Positions 6,155-12,102 of a stretch of DNA of 12,102 nt are shown in pieces. The notes under the pieces were generated by a model. It had not been told where the DNA came from and made no database searches. It saw only the letters and a list, made by a program, of their open reading frames with translations. The translations under genes were made by a program, and so were the position numbers. The stretch is from Clostridia bacterium (GTDB taxonomy: Bacteria; Bacillota_E; RBS10-35; JAJYVN01): contig DAHWHT010000004.1 of assembly GCA_027335515.1 (NCBI GenBank), forward strand, positions 1-12,102. Reading direction: 5' to 3'. How positions within the stretch are numbered: position 1 is the first letter of the stretch; the number at the start of each line of letters is the position of its first letter.

Positions 6155-7219
6155 GTGGCAAGCCTATTTGGCTTCACCGATTGGGATGTGGATGATCGCC
6201 CGCAGGTGGTCATCTGGGAGGCGACGCGGGCCTGCGCCCTCGCCTGCCGCCATTGCCGCGCCAGTGCCCGCCGCCAACCCGGACCCGACGAACTGACCCC
6301 CCACGAGGCGGAGCAGCTCGTGAACCAGGTGGCGGCCGCCAAACCCCAAACCTTCGTCTTCACCGGCGGTGATCCGCTGGAACGCCCGGACCTCTGGCAC
6401 CTGATGCGGCTGGCGCGCGCGCTGGGGCTGCGCCCTGCCCTTGCGCCGAGCGCCACACCGCGCCTCGACCAGGAGGCGGTGCGGGAAGCGGCGCGCGCCG
6501 GGTGCGCCGGATTTCAACTCAGCATCGACGGCGCGGTGGCCGAAGAGCACGACGGCATGCGCGGCCAGCCGGGAACCTTCGCCCACACGCTGGAAGTCTG
6601 CGACTGGGTGCGGGCGGCGGGCCTGCCGCTGACCGTCGCCACCACCGTCACCCGCCACAACGTGGAGAGCCTGGCGGCCATCTGCGCCCTCGTGGAGCAA
6701 CTGGGCGTGGTCCGCTGGAGCGTCTTCTTCCTCGTCCCCACCGGCCGGGCGCGCGCGCGGGACATGGTGGCACCCGTCGTCGCGGAGGCCGTCCTCATTT
6801 GGCTGCACAGCATCGCCGCCTCGGTGCCGTTTGCCATCAAGACCACCGAGGCGCCCCAGATCCGCCGCCTGGCGCTGGCCGGAGGCGGTCCCGCTCCGGG
6901 ACGCCACGGCATCGGCGACGGACGGGGGTTTGCCTTTGTCAGCGCCGCCGGCGACATCTGCCCCAGCGGGTTTTTGCCCCTTCCAGCCGGGAACGTGCGC
7001 CGCGACGACCTGCTGACCACCTACCGCCACCATCCGCTGTTCCGGTCGCTGCGCGACCCCGGCGCCCTGCGCGGCGAGCGCTGTGGCGGCTGCCCGCATC
7101 GGGCCCTGTGTGGAGGATCCCGCAGCCGCGCCTACGCCGTCAGCGGGGACCCTTTGGGAGACGACCCGCTTTGCCTCTATGAACCGGCCGGCGCCGGGAA
7201 GGACGGATCGGCATGTTGA
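6155..7219 (+). CDS. Radical SAM/SPASM protein (TIGR04053 type)
   Basis: This is a 354-residue radical SAM enzyme with a C-terminal SPASM domain. The cluster motif CALACRHC gives C27, C31 and C34, preceded by VIWEATRAC as in AhbD and TIGR04053 proteins. The SAM-binding glycines are in FTGGDP (69-74). The segment FVSAAGDICPSGFLPLPAGN, followed by VRR, and the end CGGCPHRALCGGSRSRAY place auxiliary-cluster cysteines at C269, C310, C313, C319 and C340. The closest characterised relative by motif is AhbD, which decarboxylates Fe-coproporphyrin to heme; whether this protein does so is not shown. The start is GTG 6155, set by GGGAGGA at 6141-6147 with 7-nt spacing. The stop overlaps the next gene by 7 nt, indicating translational coupling and a shared task. 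Confidence 0.87.
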   Translation: MASLFGFTDWDVDDRPQVVIWEATRACALACRHCRASARRQPGPDELTPHEAEQLVNQVAAAKPQTFVFTGGDPLERPDLWHLMRLARALGLRPALAPSATPRLDQEAVREAARAGCAGFQLSIDGAVAEEHDGMRGQPGTFAHTLEVCDWVRAAGLPLTVATTVTRHNVESLAAICALVEQLGVVRWSVFFLVPTGRARARDMVAPVVAEAVLIWLHSIAASVPFAIKTTEAPQIRRLALAGGGPAPGRHGIGDGRGFAFVSAAGDICPSGFLPLPAGNVRRDDLLTTYRHHPLFRSLRDPGALRGERCGGCPHRALCGGSRSRAYAVSGDPLGDDPLCLYEPAGAGKDGSAC

Positions 7220-8400
7220 GCCTCACGCGCCTCCTGGGCGGCGCGCCGCCGGCGGAGCGGGACCTGCGTTACGGCGAAGGAGCCGGCGCCCGCCAGGTTG
7301 GGGCCCTGCCGGGAACCGGACCGGTGGTCGTCTGGAACTGGACCCGCCACTGCAACCTGAGTTGCGCGCACTGCTACGCCAACGCCGTGCGCCACCGGCC
7401 TGCCGGGGAACTGGACGGCGCGGAAGCCGAGGATTTGCTGACCCAGTGCGCCGAACTTCGGGTGCCGGCCCTGCTGCTTTCCGGGGGCGAGCCGCTCGCC
7501 AGGCCCGACGCCCTGGACCTGCTGCAGTTCGCGGGCCGCCTGGGTCTGCGCTGCACGCTCTCCACCAACGGCACGCTGATCGACGCCCCCCGGGCGCAGG
7601 CCCTGGCACGGGCGCAGGTGCGCTACGTCGGGGTGAGCATCGACGGCCCCCCGGAGGTCCACGACCACTGGCGCGGACGCCAGGGCGCCCACGCCCGCAG
7701 CGTCGCCGCCATCCGCCGCCTGCGGGACGTCGGGGTCCCGGTCGGCCTGCGCTTCACCCTGCACCGTGACAGCCTGCACCACGTCCCCTACCTGCTGGAG
7801 TTGGCCGAACGCGAAGGTGTGCACCGTGTCTGCCTCTACCACCTGGTGCCCGCCGGCCGCGGTGCAGAACTGGCATCGATGGCGCCCGACCGCGCCGCCA
7901 TCCGAGACTGCCTGGCAGGGCTGCTCACCCGCGCCCGCCGCTGGCTCGACGAGGGACGGGAGATCGACCTGCTCACCGTCGGCAACCACTCGGACGCCGC
8001 CTTCGCCTATTTGTGGCTGCGGGCGCACGCCCCCGAGCGAGCGGCGCCCGCCCTGGCGCTGCTCGCGCGCAACGGCGGCAACCGCTCCGGCGTCGCGCTG
8101 CTCGCCGTCGGTCCAACCGGTGACGTGCAGCCGGACCAGTTCTCCCGGGGCACGCACTTGGGCAACGTCCGGCGCGCACCGCTTGCGGCCATCTGGCGGG
8201 AGACGCCCGCGCTCGCCGAACTGCGCGGCCCTCGGCAACCGCGCATCGCAGGCCGCTGCGGGAACTGTGCCTGGTTTTCCCTGTGCAACGGCAATCTGCG
8301 GGCCCGCGCCGCGGCCGCGGGCGACCCGTGTGGCGAGGACCCCGGTTGCGTCCTGGAAGACGCCGAACTGGCCAGTCCGGCGGCGGCGGCCCTGGGCTGA
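7213..8400 (+). CDS. Radical SAM/SPASM protein, NirJ/AhbC-like
   Basis: This 395-residue protein resembles NirJ (heme d1 synthesis) and AhbC (12,18-didecarboxysiroheme to Fe-coproporphyrin), which remove side chains from siroheme-derived tetrapyrroles. The N-terminus MLSLTRLLGGAPPAERDLRY and the motif VVVWNWTRHCNLSCAHCYAN are family-typical, with cluster cysteines C47, C51 and C54. SGGEPL is at 90-95 and STNGTLI near 117-123. The VQPDQF segment followed by LGNVRRAP replaces the first SPASM cysteine, as in NirJ and AhbC. The end GRCGNCAWFSLCNGNLRARA provides C349, C352 and C358, and EDPGC gives C379. An extra cysteine, C373, is unusual. The ATG at 7213 lies inside the preceding gene. Choosing between NirJ, AhbC and an unknown tetrapyrrole or peptide substrate is not possible without the rest of the pathway, which is not in the window. 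Confidence 0.85.
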   Translation: MLSLTRLLGGAPPAERDLRYGEGAGARQVGALPGTGPVVVWNWTRHCNLSCAHCYANAVRHRPAGELDGAEAEDLLTQCAELRVPALLLSGGEPLARPDALDLLQFAGRLGLRCTLSTNGTLIDAPRAQALARAQVRYVGVSIDGPPEVHDHWRGRQGAHARSVAAIRRLRDVGVPVGLRFTLHRDSLHHVPYLLELAEREGVHRVCLYHLVPAGRGAELASMAPDRAAIRDCLAGLLTRARRWLDEGREIDLLTVGNHSDAAFAYLWLRAHAPERAAPALALLARNGGNRSGVALLAVGPTGDVQPDQFSRGTHLGNVRRAPLAAIWRETPALAELRGPRQPRIAGRCGNCAWFSLCNGNLRARAAAAGDPCGEDPGCVLEDAELASPAAAALG

Positions 8401-8428
8401 AGCGCCGCCCCGCCCCGCCGGACGCGGC

Positions 8429-9577
8429 TCATCGGGAAGCGGCGTCGTCGGGCCGCGGAAAGAAGCGGCACAATGCGGGATGCACGTCACGCCGTTCACG
8501 GATCGACGCGGCCGTGAATCCCTCCTGGCGCACCTCGGCCAACGCCGTCCAAAGCGGCGAGGTGTAGCCGCCCTCGGCCACCTCGGCATACCCGACCTGG
8601 GCCTGGCGCTCAAGCAGTTGGCGCACCCGTTCGACGCAGAGGCGGTTGTCGCTCTCACCCCAGTTGTCCCCGTCGGAGAAGTGGTACACATACAGGTTCC
8701 AACGCGCCGGAGGGAAGCGCTGCTCCGCCAGTTCCAAGGCGAGGCGGTAGGCCGAACTCACGCGCGTGCCGCCGGATTCCGCCAGGTGAAAGAAGTCGTG
8801 CTCATGCACCTCGCGCGCCTCGACATGGTGCGTGATGAAGACCACCTGGATGGCGTCGTAGCGGCTGCGCAGGAACCGTACCATCCAAAAGCAGAGGCTG
8901 CGCACGATCGCCTTCTTGAACTCACCCATGCTGCCGGAAACGTCCCGCATCAACACCACCGCTGCCGCGGTACCCGCAAGCGGTTCCTCCCGCCAGGAGC
9001 GAAAGCGCAGATCCGCATCCAACCACGGCCCGACGCAGGGCCGACCGTCGCGGGCGTTGCGCTGCAGATTGGCCCGCAGCGACCGGCGCAGATCCAGCCC
9101 GGACATCGGACCGACCCGGCGCACCTGGGCCGGCCGCACCCGCGGCGCCTGCTCCCGCCCGGCCGGCAGCGGTCGCAGGCGAGGCAGAGCCATACCGGCA
9201 AAGACGATCTCCTCGAGCGCGTCGAGGGCAACCTCCGGCTCCAGCACGTCCCCGCCGGCCTCCCCACCGGCACCCTCGCCCCCCGCGGCCTGTCCATCGC
9301 CCGACGCACCCCCCGCGCGACCCAGCACCTGCCCGGCACGCGTCCTGCCGTCCCCCTGGGCCACATGGGGCTGGCGCTGATCGTCAAAGCGGAAGCGATA
9401 CTCGCGCAGGGACCGCAGCGGAACCCGCACGACCGCCTTGCCGCCGGAGATGATCGCCGTGTCCGTCACGATGTCCTCGATGTGTGCCAGGATGGCCTCC
9501 CGCACCTTGGCCTCATGCCGGGCCTGGTCCGCCGGCCCCTTGCGCTGCAGCGACCAGTCACCCCGAGAAACGCCCAT
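8429..9577 (-). CDS. yhbH: Sporulation protein YhbH (DUF444, von Willebrand A-like)
   Basis: The 382-residue product matches Bacillus YhbH (about 388 residues) along its length. The N-terminus SRGDWSLQRKGPADQARHEAKV corresponds to the family's DWSLHRKG region. VTDTAIISGGKAVVRVPLRSL and FRFDDQRQPHVAQGDG follow, then a Gly/Ala-rich linker (about 86-110). The von Willebrand A-like domain has the metal-binding motif DVSGS (D212, S214, S216), then VVFITHHVEAREV and the FHFSDGDN-like segment VYHFSDGDNWGESDN. YhbH works with PrkA and SpoVR in the mother cell during sporulation; its molecular role is unclear. The start ATG at 9577 is chosen by homology. The frame runs to 9670, but the added residues are low-complexity and not conserved. 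It is convergent with the NirJ-like gene, 28 nt away. prkA, its usual neighbour, is absent. Confidence 0.9.
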   Translation of the reverse strand: MGVSRGDWSLQRKGPADQARHEAKVREAILAHIEDIVTDTAIISGGKAVVRVPLRSLREYRFRFDDQRQPHVAQGDGRTRAGQVLGRAGGASGDGQAAGGEGAGGEAGGDVLEPEVALDALEEIVFAGMALPRLRPLPAGREQAPRVRPAQVRRVGPMSGLDLRRSLRANLQRNARDGRPCVGPWLDADLRFRSWREEPLAGTAAAVVLMRDVSGSMGEFKKAIVRSLCFWMVRFLRSRYDAIQVVFITHHVEAREVHEHDFFHLAESGGTRVSSAYRLALELAEQRFPPARWNLYVYHFSDGDNWGESDNRLCVERVRQLLERQAQVGYAEVAEGGYTSPLWTALAEVRQEGFTAASIRERRDVHPALCRFFPRPDDAASR

Positions 9578-9745
9578 CACCTGCGGTCCGCGCGGGCCCG
9601 GCTGGCACCCGCGGCGGACCTTGCCTCCCCCACCCGCTCCTTCCCCCGCGCCCTGTGCCCTATGCCGCACCGGCCTGCGGCCCCCTGCCCAATGCGCCGC
9701 CCGACGGGCGCGGCTGCGCAGACCGCGGGATGCGGGTATGGACTC

Positions 9746-9775
9746 GTTGTATGCGAAACCGGCCCGAAGCGATGC
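9746..9775 (-). promoter_or_regulatory. Candidate sigma-E promoter for yhbH
   Basis: On the minus strand CATACAAC (complement of 9746-9753) matches seven of eight positions of the Bacillus sigma-E -10 consensus CATACAAT. GCATCGC (complement of 9769-9775) is a weak -35 candidate at 15-nt spacing. It lies about 170 nt before the yhbH ATG, in a gap otherwise without a gene (9578-9802). yhbH is a sigma-E gene in Bacillus subtilis, which makes the match meaningful, but it was found by eye. Confidence 0.4.
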
Positions 9776-9802
9776 CGCCTGGCGGCCGACCGTCGCAGGC
9801 GG

Positions 9803-10969
9803 TCAGGGGGTGACGGCCGCGGCGGCGGCCAGGGTGCGCACGGCGCCGGTCTGGGCGAGTTCCGGCAGCAGGGCGGAGGGCTGGGGTGCGGGCCCTGACC
9901 AGTTGGGACCAAACAGGCCGGCTGCCGTCCGGTCGTGCGTCCAGGCGAGGCGCGCATTGCGCCGCAGTGCAGCCCGCAGTCCCGGGACGCCGCCCGCGTG
10001 CGCCAGGGCGACGAGGTTGTCGGCAAGCACCCCGTTGAACTCGGCCTGCGGCACAAAGGCCCCGTTCGGCTGCACCATGGCATGCAGGACGTACTGGGCC
10101 GTCTTGCGGGCGTCGGCGAGGTAGGAGGCGCGGCCGGTCGCCCGATACAGCAGCACGCCCGCCCCGATGAAGGTGCCCTGGTTGTATGTCCAGGAACCGC
10201 CCTGCAGCATGCCCGCGGCGTTGACGTTGTCGGCGACAAAACCCGAAGGCAGGACGAGGGTCTTTTTCTCCCAGCTGTAGATGCGCTCCGCAAAGCGCAG
10301 ATCGCTCGCGCTGTGGGTCGCCAGATACAACCGCGTCGCCAACTCGGCCACGGGGGCATTGGAGGGGGCGTTGCGCGTCAGGCGTTTGTCGTTCCAGTAG
10401 ATGCCGCCGGCGGCCGAGTCCCAACCCGTCCGCTCATAGCGGAGGACCGCCTCGGCGCGCTGGAGGTAGACGGCGCGGTGCGTCAGACGCCAGGCCGAGA
10501 CCAGGTCCAGCCCCACCCATGCGTTGTCGTCGAAGTATTTGGTCGCCCCGGCGCCCGGGGACATGGTGGGCGCGTAGGCCGGCGGGGAGGCGCCGGCATC
10601 CCAAAACGCCTGCAGGCCGCTGGCGACCGTGCGCACCAGCGGCAACTCCGCCCGCCCGCCGGGCAGACCGGCGACGTCCTCGACCGCAGCCAGGGCCCAG
10701 GAATAGCCCCAGAGGTACCCGGGGGGGCCCTGCCAGCGCGTGGACGGCCCACTGCTGCGGTTGCCGTAATCGACCACCTTGCTGCGGTAGAACGCGGCCT
10801 GCATGGCGTTGAGCGCCGCGCGCGCGCGGGCGGCGGCCGCCGCCTTGGCCTGCAGATCCGGAATCAGGATCCCGGCCGCGATCCCGGCCGCCAGCCCCAC
10901 GCCCAACGCGAGCCACAGCCAGAGCCGCCGCCTGCCGCCGCGCCCGGGCTCCCGCAGCCGCAGCGCCAT
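9803..10969 (-). CDS. Membrane-anchored GH76-like glycosidase (alpha-1,6-mannanase type)
   Basis: This 388-residue protein has a basic N-terminus and one hydrophobic helix (about 16-36, LWLWLALGVGLAAGIAAGIL) without a clear cleavage site, so it is probably a surface-exposed, membrane-anchored enzyme. The body is an (alpha/alpha)-barrel like GH76. KYFDDNAWVGLDLVSAW (144-160) holds the Asp-Asp pair (147-148) expected to be catalytic, and GGIYWNDKRLTRNAPSNAPVAELATRLY is the typical second motif. GSWTYNQGTFIGAGVLLY matches the conserved WTYNQG element. Family members cut alpha-1,6-mannan or related cell-wall glycans; the substrate here is unknown. The start ATG at 10969 follows GGGGGCGGG and gives the anchor at the right place. 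The frame is open to 11119, but that extension is low-complexity and would put the anchor deep inside. It lies 140 nt downstream of nrdB on the same strand. Confidence 0.8.
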   Translation of the reverse strand: MALRLREPGRGGRRRLWLWLALGVGLAAGIAAGILIPDLQAKAAAAARARAALNAMQAAFYRSKVVDYGNRSSGPSTRWQGPPGYLWGYSWALAAVEDVAGLPGGRAELPLVRTVASGLQAFWDAGASPPAYAPTMSPGAGATKYFDDNAWVGLDLVSAWRLTHRAVYLQRAEAVLRYERTGWDSAAGGIYWNDKRLTRNAPSNAPVAELATRLYLATHSASDLRFAERIYSWEKKTLVLPSGFVADNVNAAGMLQGGSWTYNQGTFIGAGVLLYRATGRASYLADARKTAQYVLHAMVQPNGAFVPQAEFNGVLADNLVALAHAGGVPGLRAALRRNARLAWTHDRTAAGLFGPNWSGPAPQPSALLPELAQTGAVRTLAAAAAVTP

Positions 10970-11079
10970 CCGCACCCGCCCCCACCGGTCCACATCCGAA
11001 CACGGGGCCCGAGGGGCCGCACGCGCCTTCGCCGCCGGCCGCACCCCCCCACCCTTCGCCGCAGGACCGCCCTTTCCAT

Positions 11080-11100
11080 GCCGCGCGCGCCCCGCGCGGC
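11080..11100 (-). terminator. GC hairpin just after nrdB
   Basis: GCCGCGCG (11080-11087) and CGCGCGGC (11093-11100) form a perfect 8-bp GC stem around a 5-nt loop, starting 9 nt after the nrdB stop codon. There is no T-tract, so it may be a weak or factor-assisted terminator, or an mRNA 3'-end stabiliser, rather than a classical one. Confidence 0.4.
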
Positions 11101-11109
11101 CGCCGCGGG

Positions 11110-12102
11110 CTAATCCCACTTCAAGACGGCGCTGCTCTGATACTCGGTGACCCGGCTCTCAAAGAAATTCTTCTCCTTGCCGAGGTCGATCGTCTCGCTC
11201 ATCCACGGGAATGGGTTTTGCGAATGGTATGCGGCCGCAAGGCCGATGCGCTCCAGGCGACGGTCGGCGATGTGCTGCACATAGTCGCGGAACATGCCGG
11301 CGTTCAAACCGAGAATACCGTCGGGCAGAACGTCGCGCGCGTAGGCCACCTCCAGCTCGACGGCCTGCGCGATGCGCTCGCGCACCCGTGCCTGGAAGGC
11401 CTCGCTCCAGAGCTCGGGGTGCTCCTCCTTGATGCCGTTGACCAGATCGATCCCGAAGTTGAGGTGGACGGTTTCGTCCCGCAGGATGTATTGAAACTGC
11501 TCACCGATCCCCGTCATGAGGTTGCGGCGGTGGAGGCTGAGCATCATGGCGAAACCGGAGTAGAAAAACAGGCCTTCCATGATGATGTAGTAGCCGATCA
11601 GGTTGTCCAGCAGGGTCCGCGCACCCGATTCCGTCGCCGTCGTGAAATCGGGCCTCAGGATGGCGGCGGTGATCTCCATCTCGAAGTCATCCTTAGCCGT
11701 GATGGCCGGCACCTCGCGGTACATGTTGAAGACCTCGCGCTCGTCCAGGCCGAGGCTCTCGACGATGTAGTGGAAGGTGTGGGTGTGGACAGCCTCCTCG
11801 TAGGCCTGGCGCAGCAGGTACTGGCGGCATTCGGCGTTGGTGATGTGGCGGAAGATCGCCAGGATGATGTTGTTGGCCACAAGGCTCTCCGCCGTCGCGA
11901 AAAAGCCCAGGTTGCGCATCACCACCAGACGCTCGGCCGGCGTCAGGCGGGTGGAGCGCCACAGCTCGATGTCCCGCCCCATGGGCACCTCGCTCGGCAG
12001 CCAGTTGTTGGCGCAGCCGTTGAGGTAGTGTTCCCACGCCCACTTATACTTCAGGGGCATGAGCTGGTTGACGTCCACCTCCTCACAGTTGATCAGGCGC
12101 TT
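11110..12102 (-). CDS. nrdB: Ribonucleotide reductase small subunit, class Ic type (5' end outside window)
   Basis: NrdB (R2) generates the oxidant that the large subunit uses to reduce ribonucleotides. The frame is open at the right edge, beginning [20 protein letters not shown]; about 17 residues are missing by comparison with Chlamydia R2. Counting from the Val codon at 12078, metal ligands are E64, E95, H98, E168, E202 and H205, at a constant offset of 25 from Chlamydia trachomatis R2 (E89, E120, H123, E193, E227, H230). Position 102, where most R2 proteins carry the radical tyrosine, is Phe (EEAVHTHTF; codon TTC, complement of 11773-11775), matching Chlamydia F127. The first ligand is Glu instead of Asp. 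These are the marks of class Ic enzymes with a Mn(IV)/Fe(III) cofactor. The C-terminus [14 protein letters not shown], which precedes the tail that docks on NrdA, is intact. nrdA is not visible; it may lie beyond the edge. Confidence 0.93.
   Translation of the reverse strand, partial: KRLINCEEVDVNQLMPLKYKWAWEHYLNGCANNWLPSEVPMGRDIELWRSTRLTPAERLVVMRNLGFFATAESLVANNIILAIFRHITNAECRQYLLRQAYEEAVHTHTFHYIVESLGLDEREVFNMYREVPAITAKDDFEMEITAAILRPDFTTATESGARTLLDNLIGYYIIMEGLFFYSGFAMMLSLHRRNLMTGIGEQFQYILRDETVHLNFGIDLVNGIKEEHPELWSEAFQARVRERIAQAVELEVAYARDVLPDGILGLNAGMFRDYVQHIADRRLERIGLAAAYHSQNPFPWMSETIDLGKEKNFFESRVTEYQSSAVLKWD

Noticed and set aside
9578..9670. A longer start for yhbH at 9670
   Set aside because: The 31 extra residues are Gly/Arg/Pro-rich and unlike YhbH; the family begins close to the ATG at 9577.
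7766..9898. A 710-codon open frame on the plus strand
   Set aside because: It covers the NirJ-like gene out of frame and yhbH antisense. Composition is typical of GC-rich shadow frames and no motif is present.
10970..11119. A longer start for the GH76-like protein at 11119
   Set aside because: It would overlap the nrdB end and the GC hairpin and place the membrane anchor about 65 residues in; low-complexity sequence.
1..12102. tRNA, rRNA, CRISPR arrays or insertion sequences
   Set aside because: No cloverleaf, rRNA motif, regularly spaced repeat or DDE transposase was seen on either strand.

Overview
The window looks like the chromosome of a very GC-rich, endospore-forming bacterium, probably a deep-branching Firmicute of the Symbiobacterium, Limnochorda or Thermaerobacter kind. 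The evidence is the pairing of the sporulation genes spoVR and yhbH, lipoprotein-type (Gram-positive style) envelope proteins, and dense GC-rich coding with GTG and TTG starts. The genus is a guess; sporulation is the firmer inference.

Left part (1-2631). A partial unknown gene runs off the left edge on the minus strand. It is followed by a large serine recombinase (470-1936, plus strand) of visibly lower GC. The recombinase ends tail to tail with spoVR, which is truncated: it is normal from its start (GTG at 2631) to the conserved motif KIMN, then runs into unrelated codons and a stop that shares a CTAG palindrome with the recombinase stop. The junction is therefore the end of an integrated element inside spoVR, reminiscent of the skin element in sigK. 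An imperfect inverted repeat (446-463 and 1944-1967) also brackets the recombinase gene closely. The 3' half of spoVR is not in the window.

Middle part (2812-8400, all plus strand). In order: an RND/HlyD-type adaptor lipoprotein without a visible pump, a small unknown lipoprotein, a DUF421 (YetF/2Duf-like) membrane protein, and three consecutive radical SAM enzymes. These are an NrdG-like activase (TIGR02495 type), a TIGR04053-type SPASM protein, and a NirJ/AhbC-like SPASM protein that overlaps its predecessor by 7 nt. The last two resemble the tetrapyrrole-modifying radical SAM enzymes of heme d1 and siroheme-dependent heme synthesis. The leader before the second radical SAM gene can form two mutually exclusive hairpins.

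Right part (8429-12102, all minus strand). nrdB enters from the right edge. It encodes a ribonucleotide reductase small subunit whose radical tyrosine is replaced by phenylalanine and whose first metal ligand is Glu, the signature of the class Ic (Mn/Fe, Chlamydia-type) enzyme. A GC hairpin follows it, then a membrane-anchored GH76-type glycosidase. Last comes yhbH (DUF444), preceded by a sequence resembling a sigma-E promoter. In Bacillus, yhbH and spoVR belong to the mother-cell sigma-E programme, so the interruption of spoVR here may be developmentally reversible.
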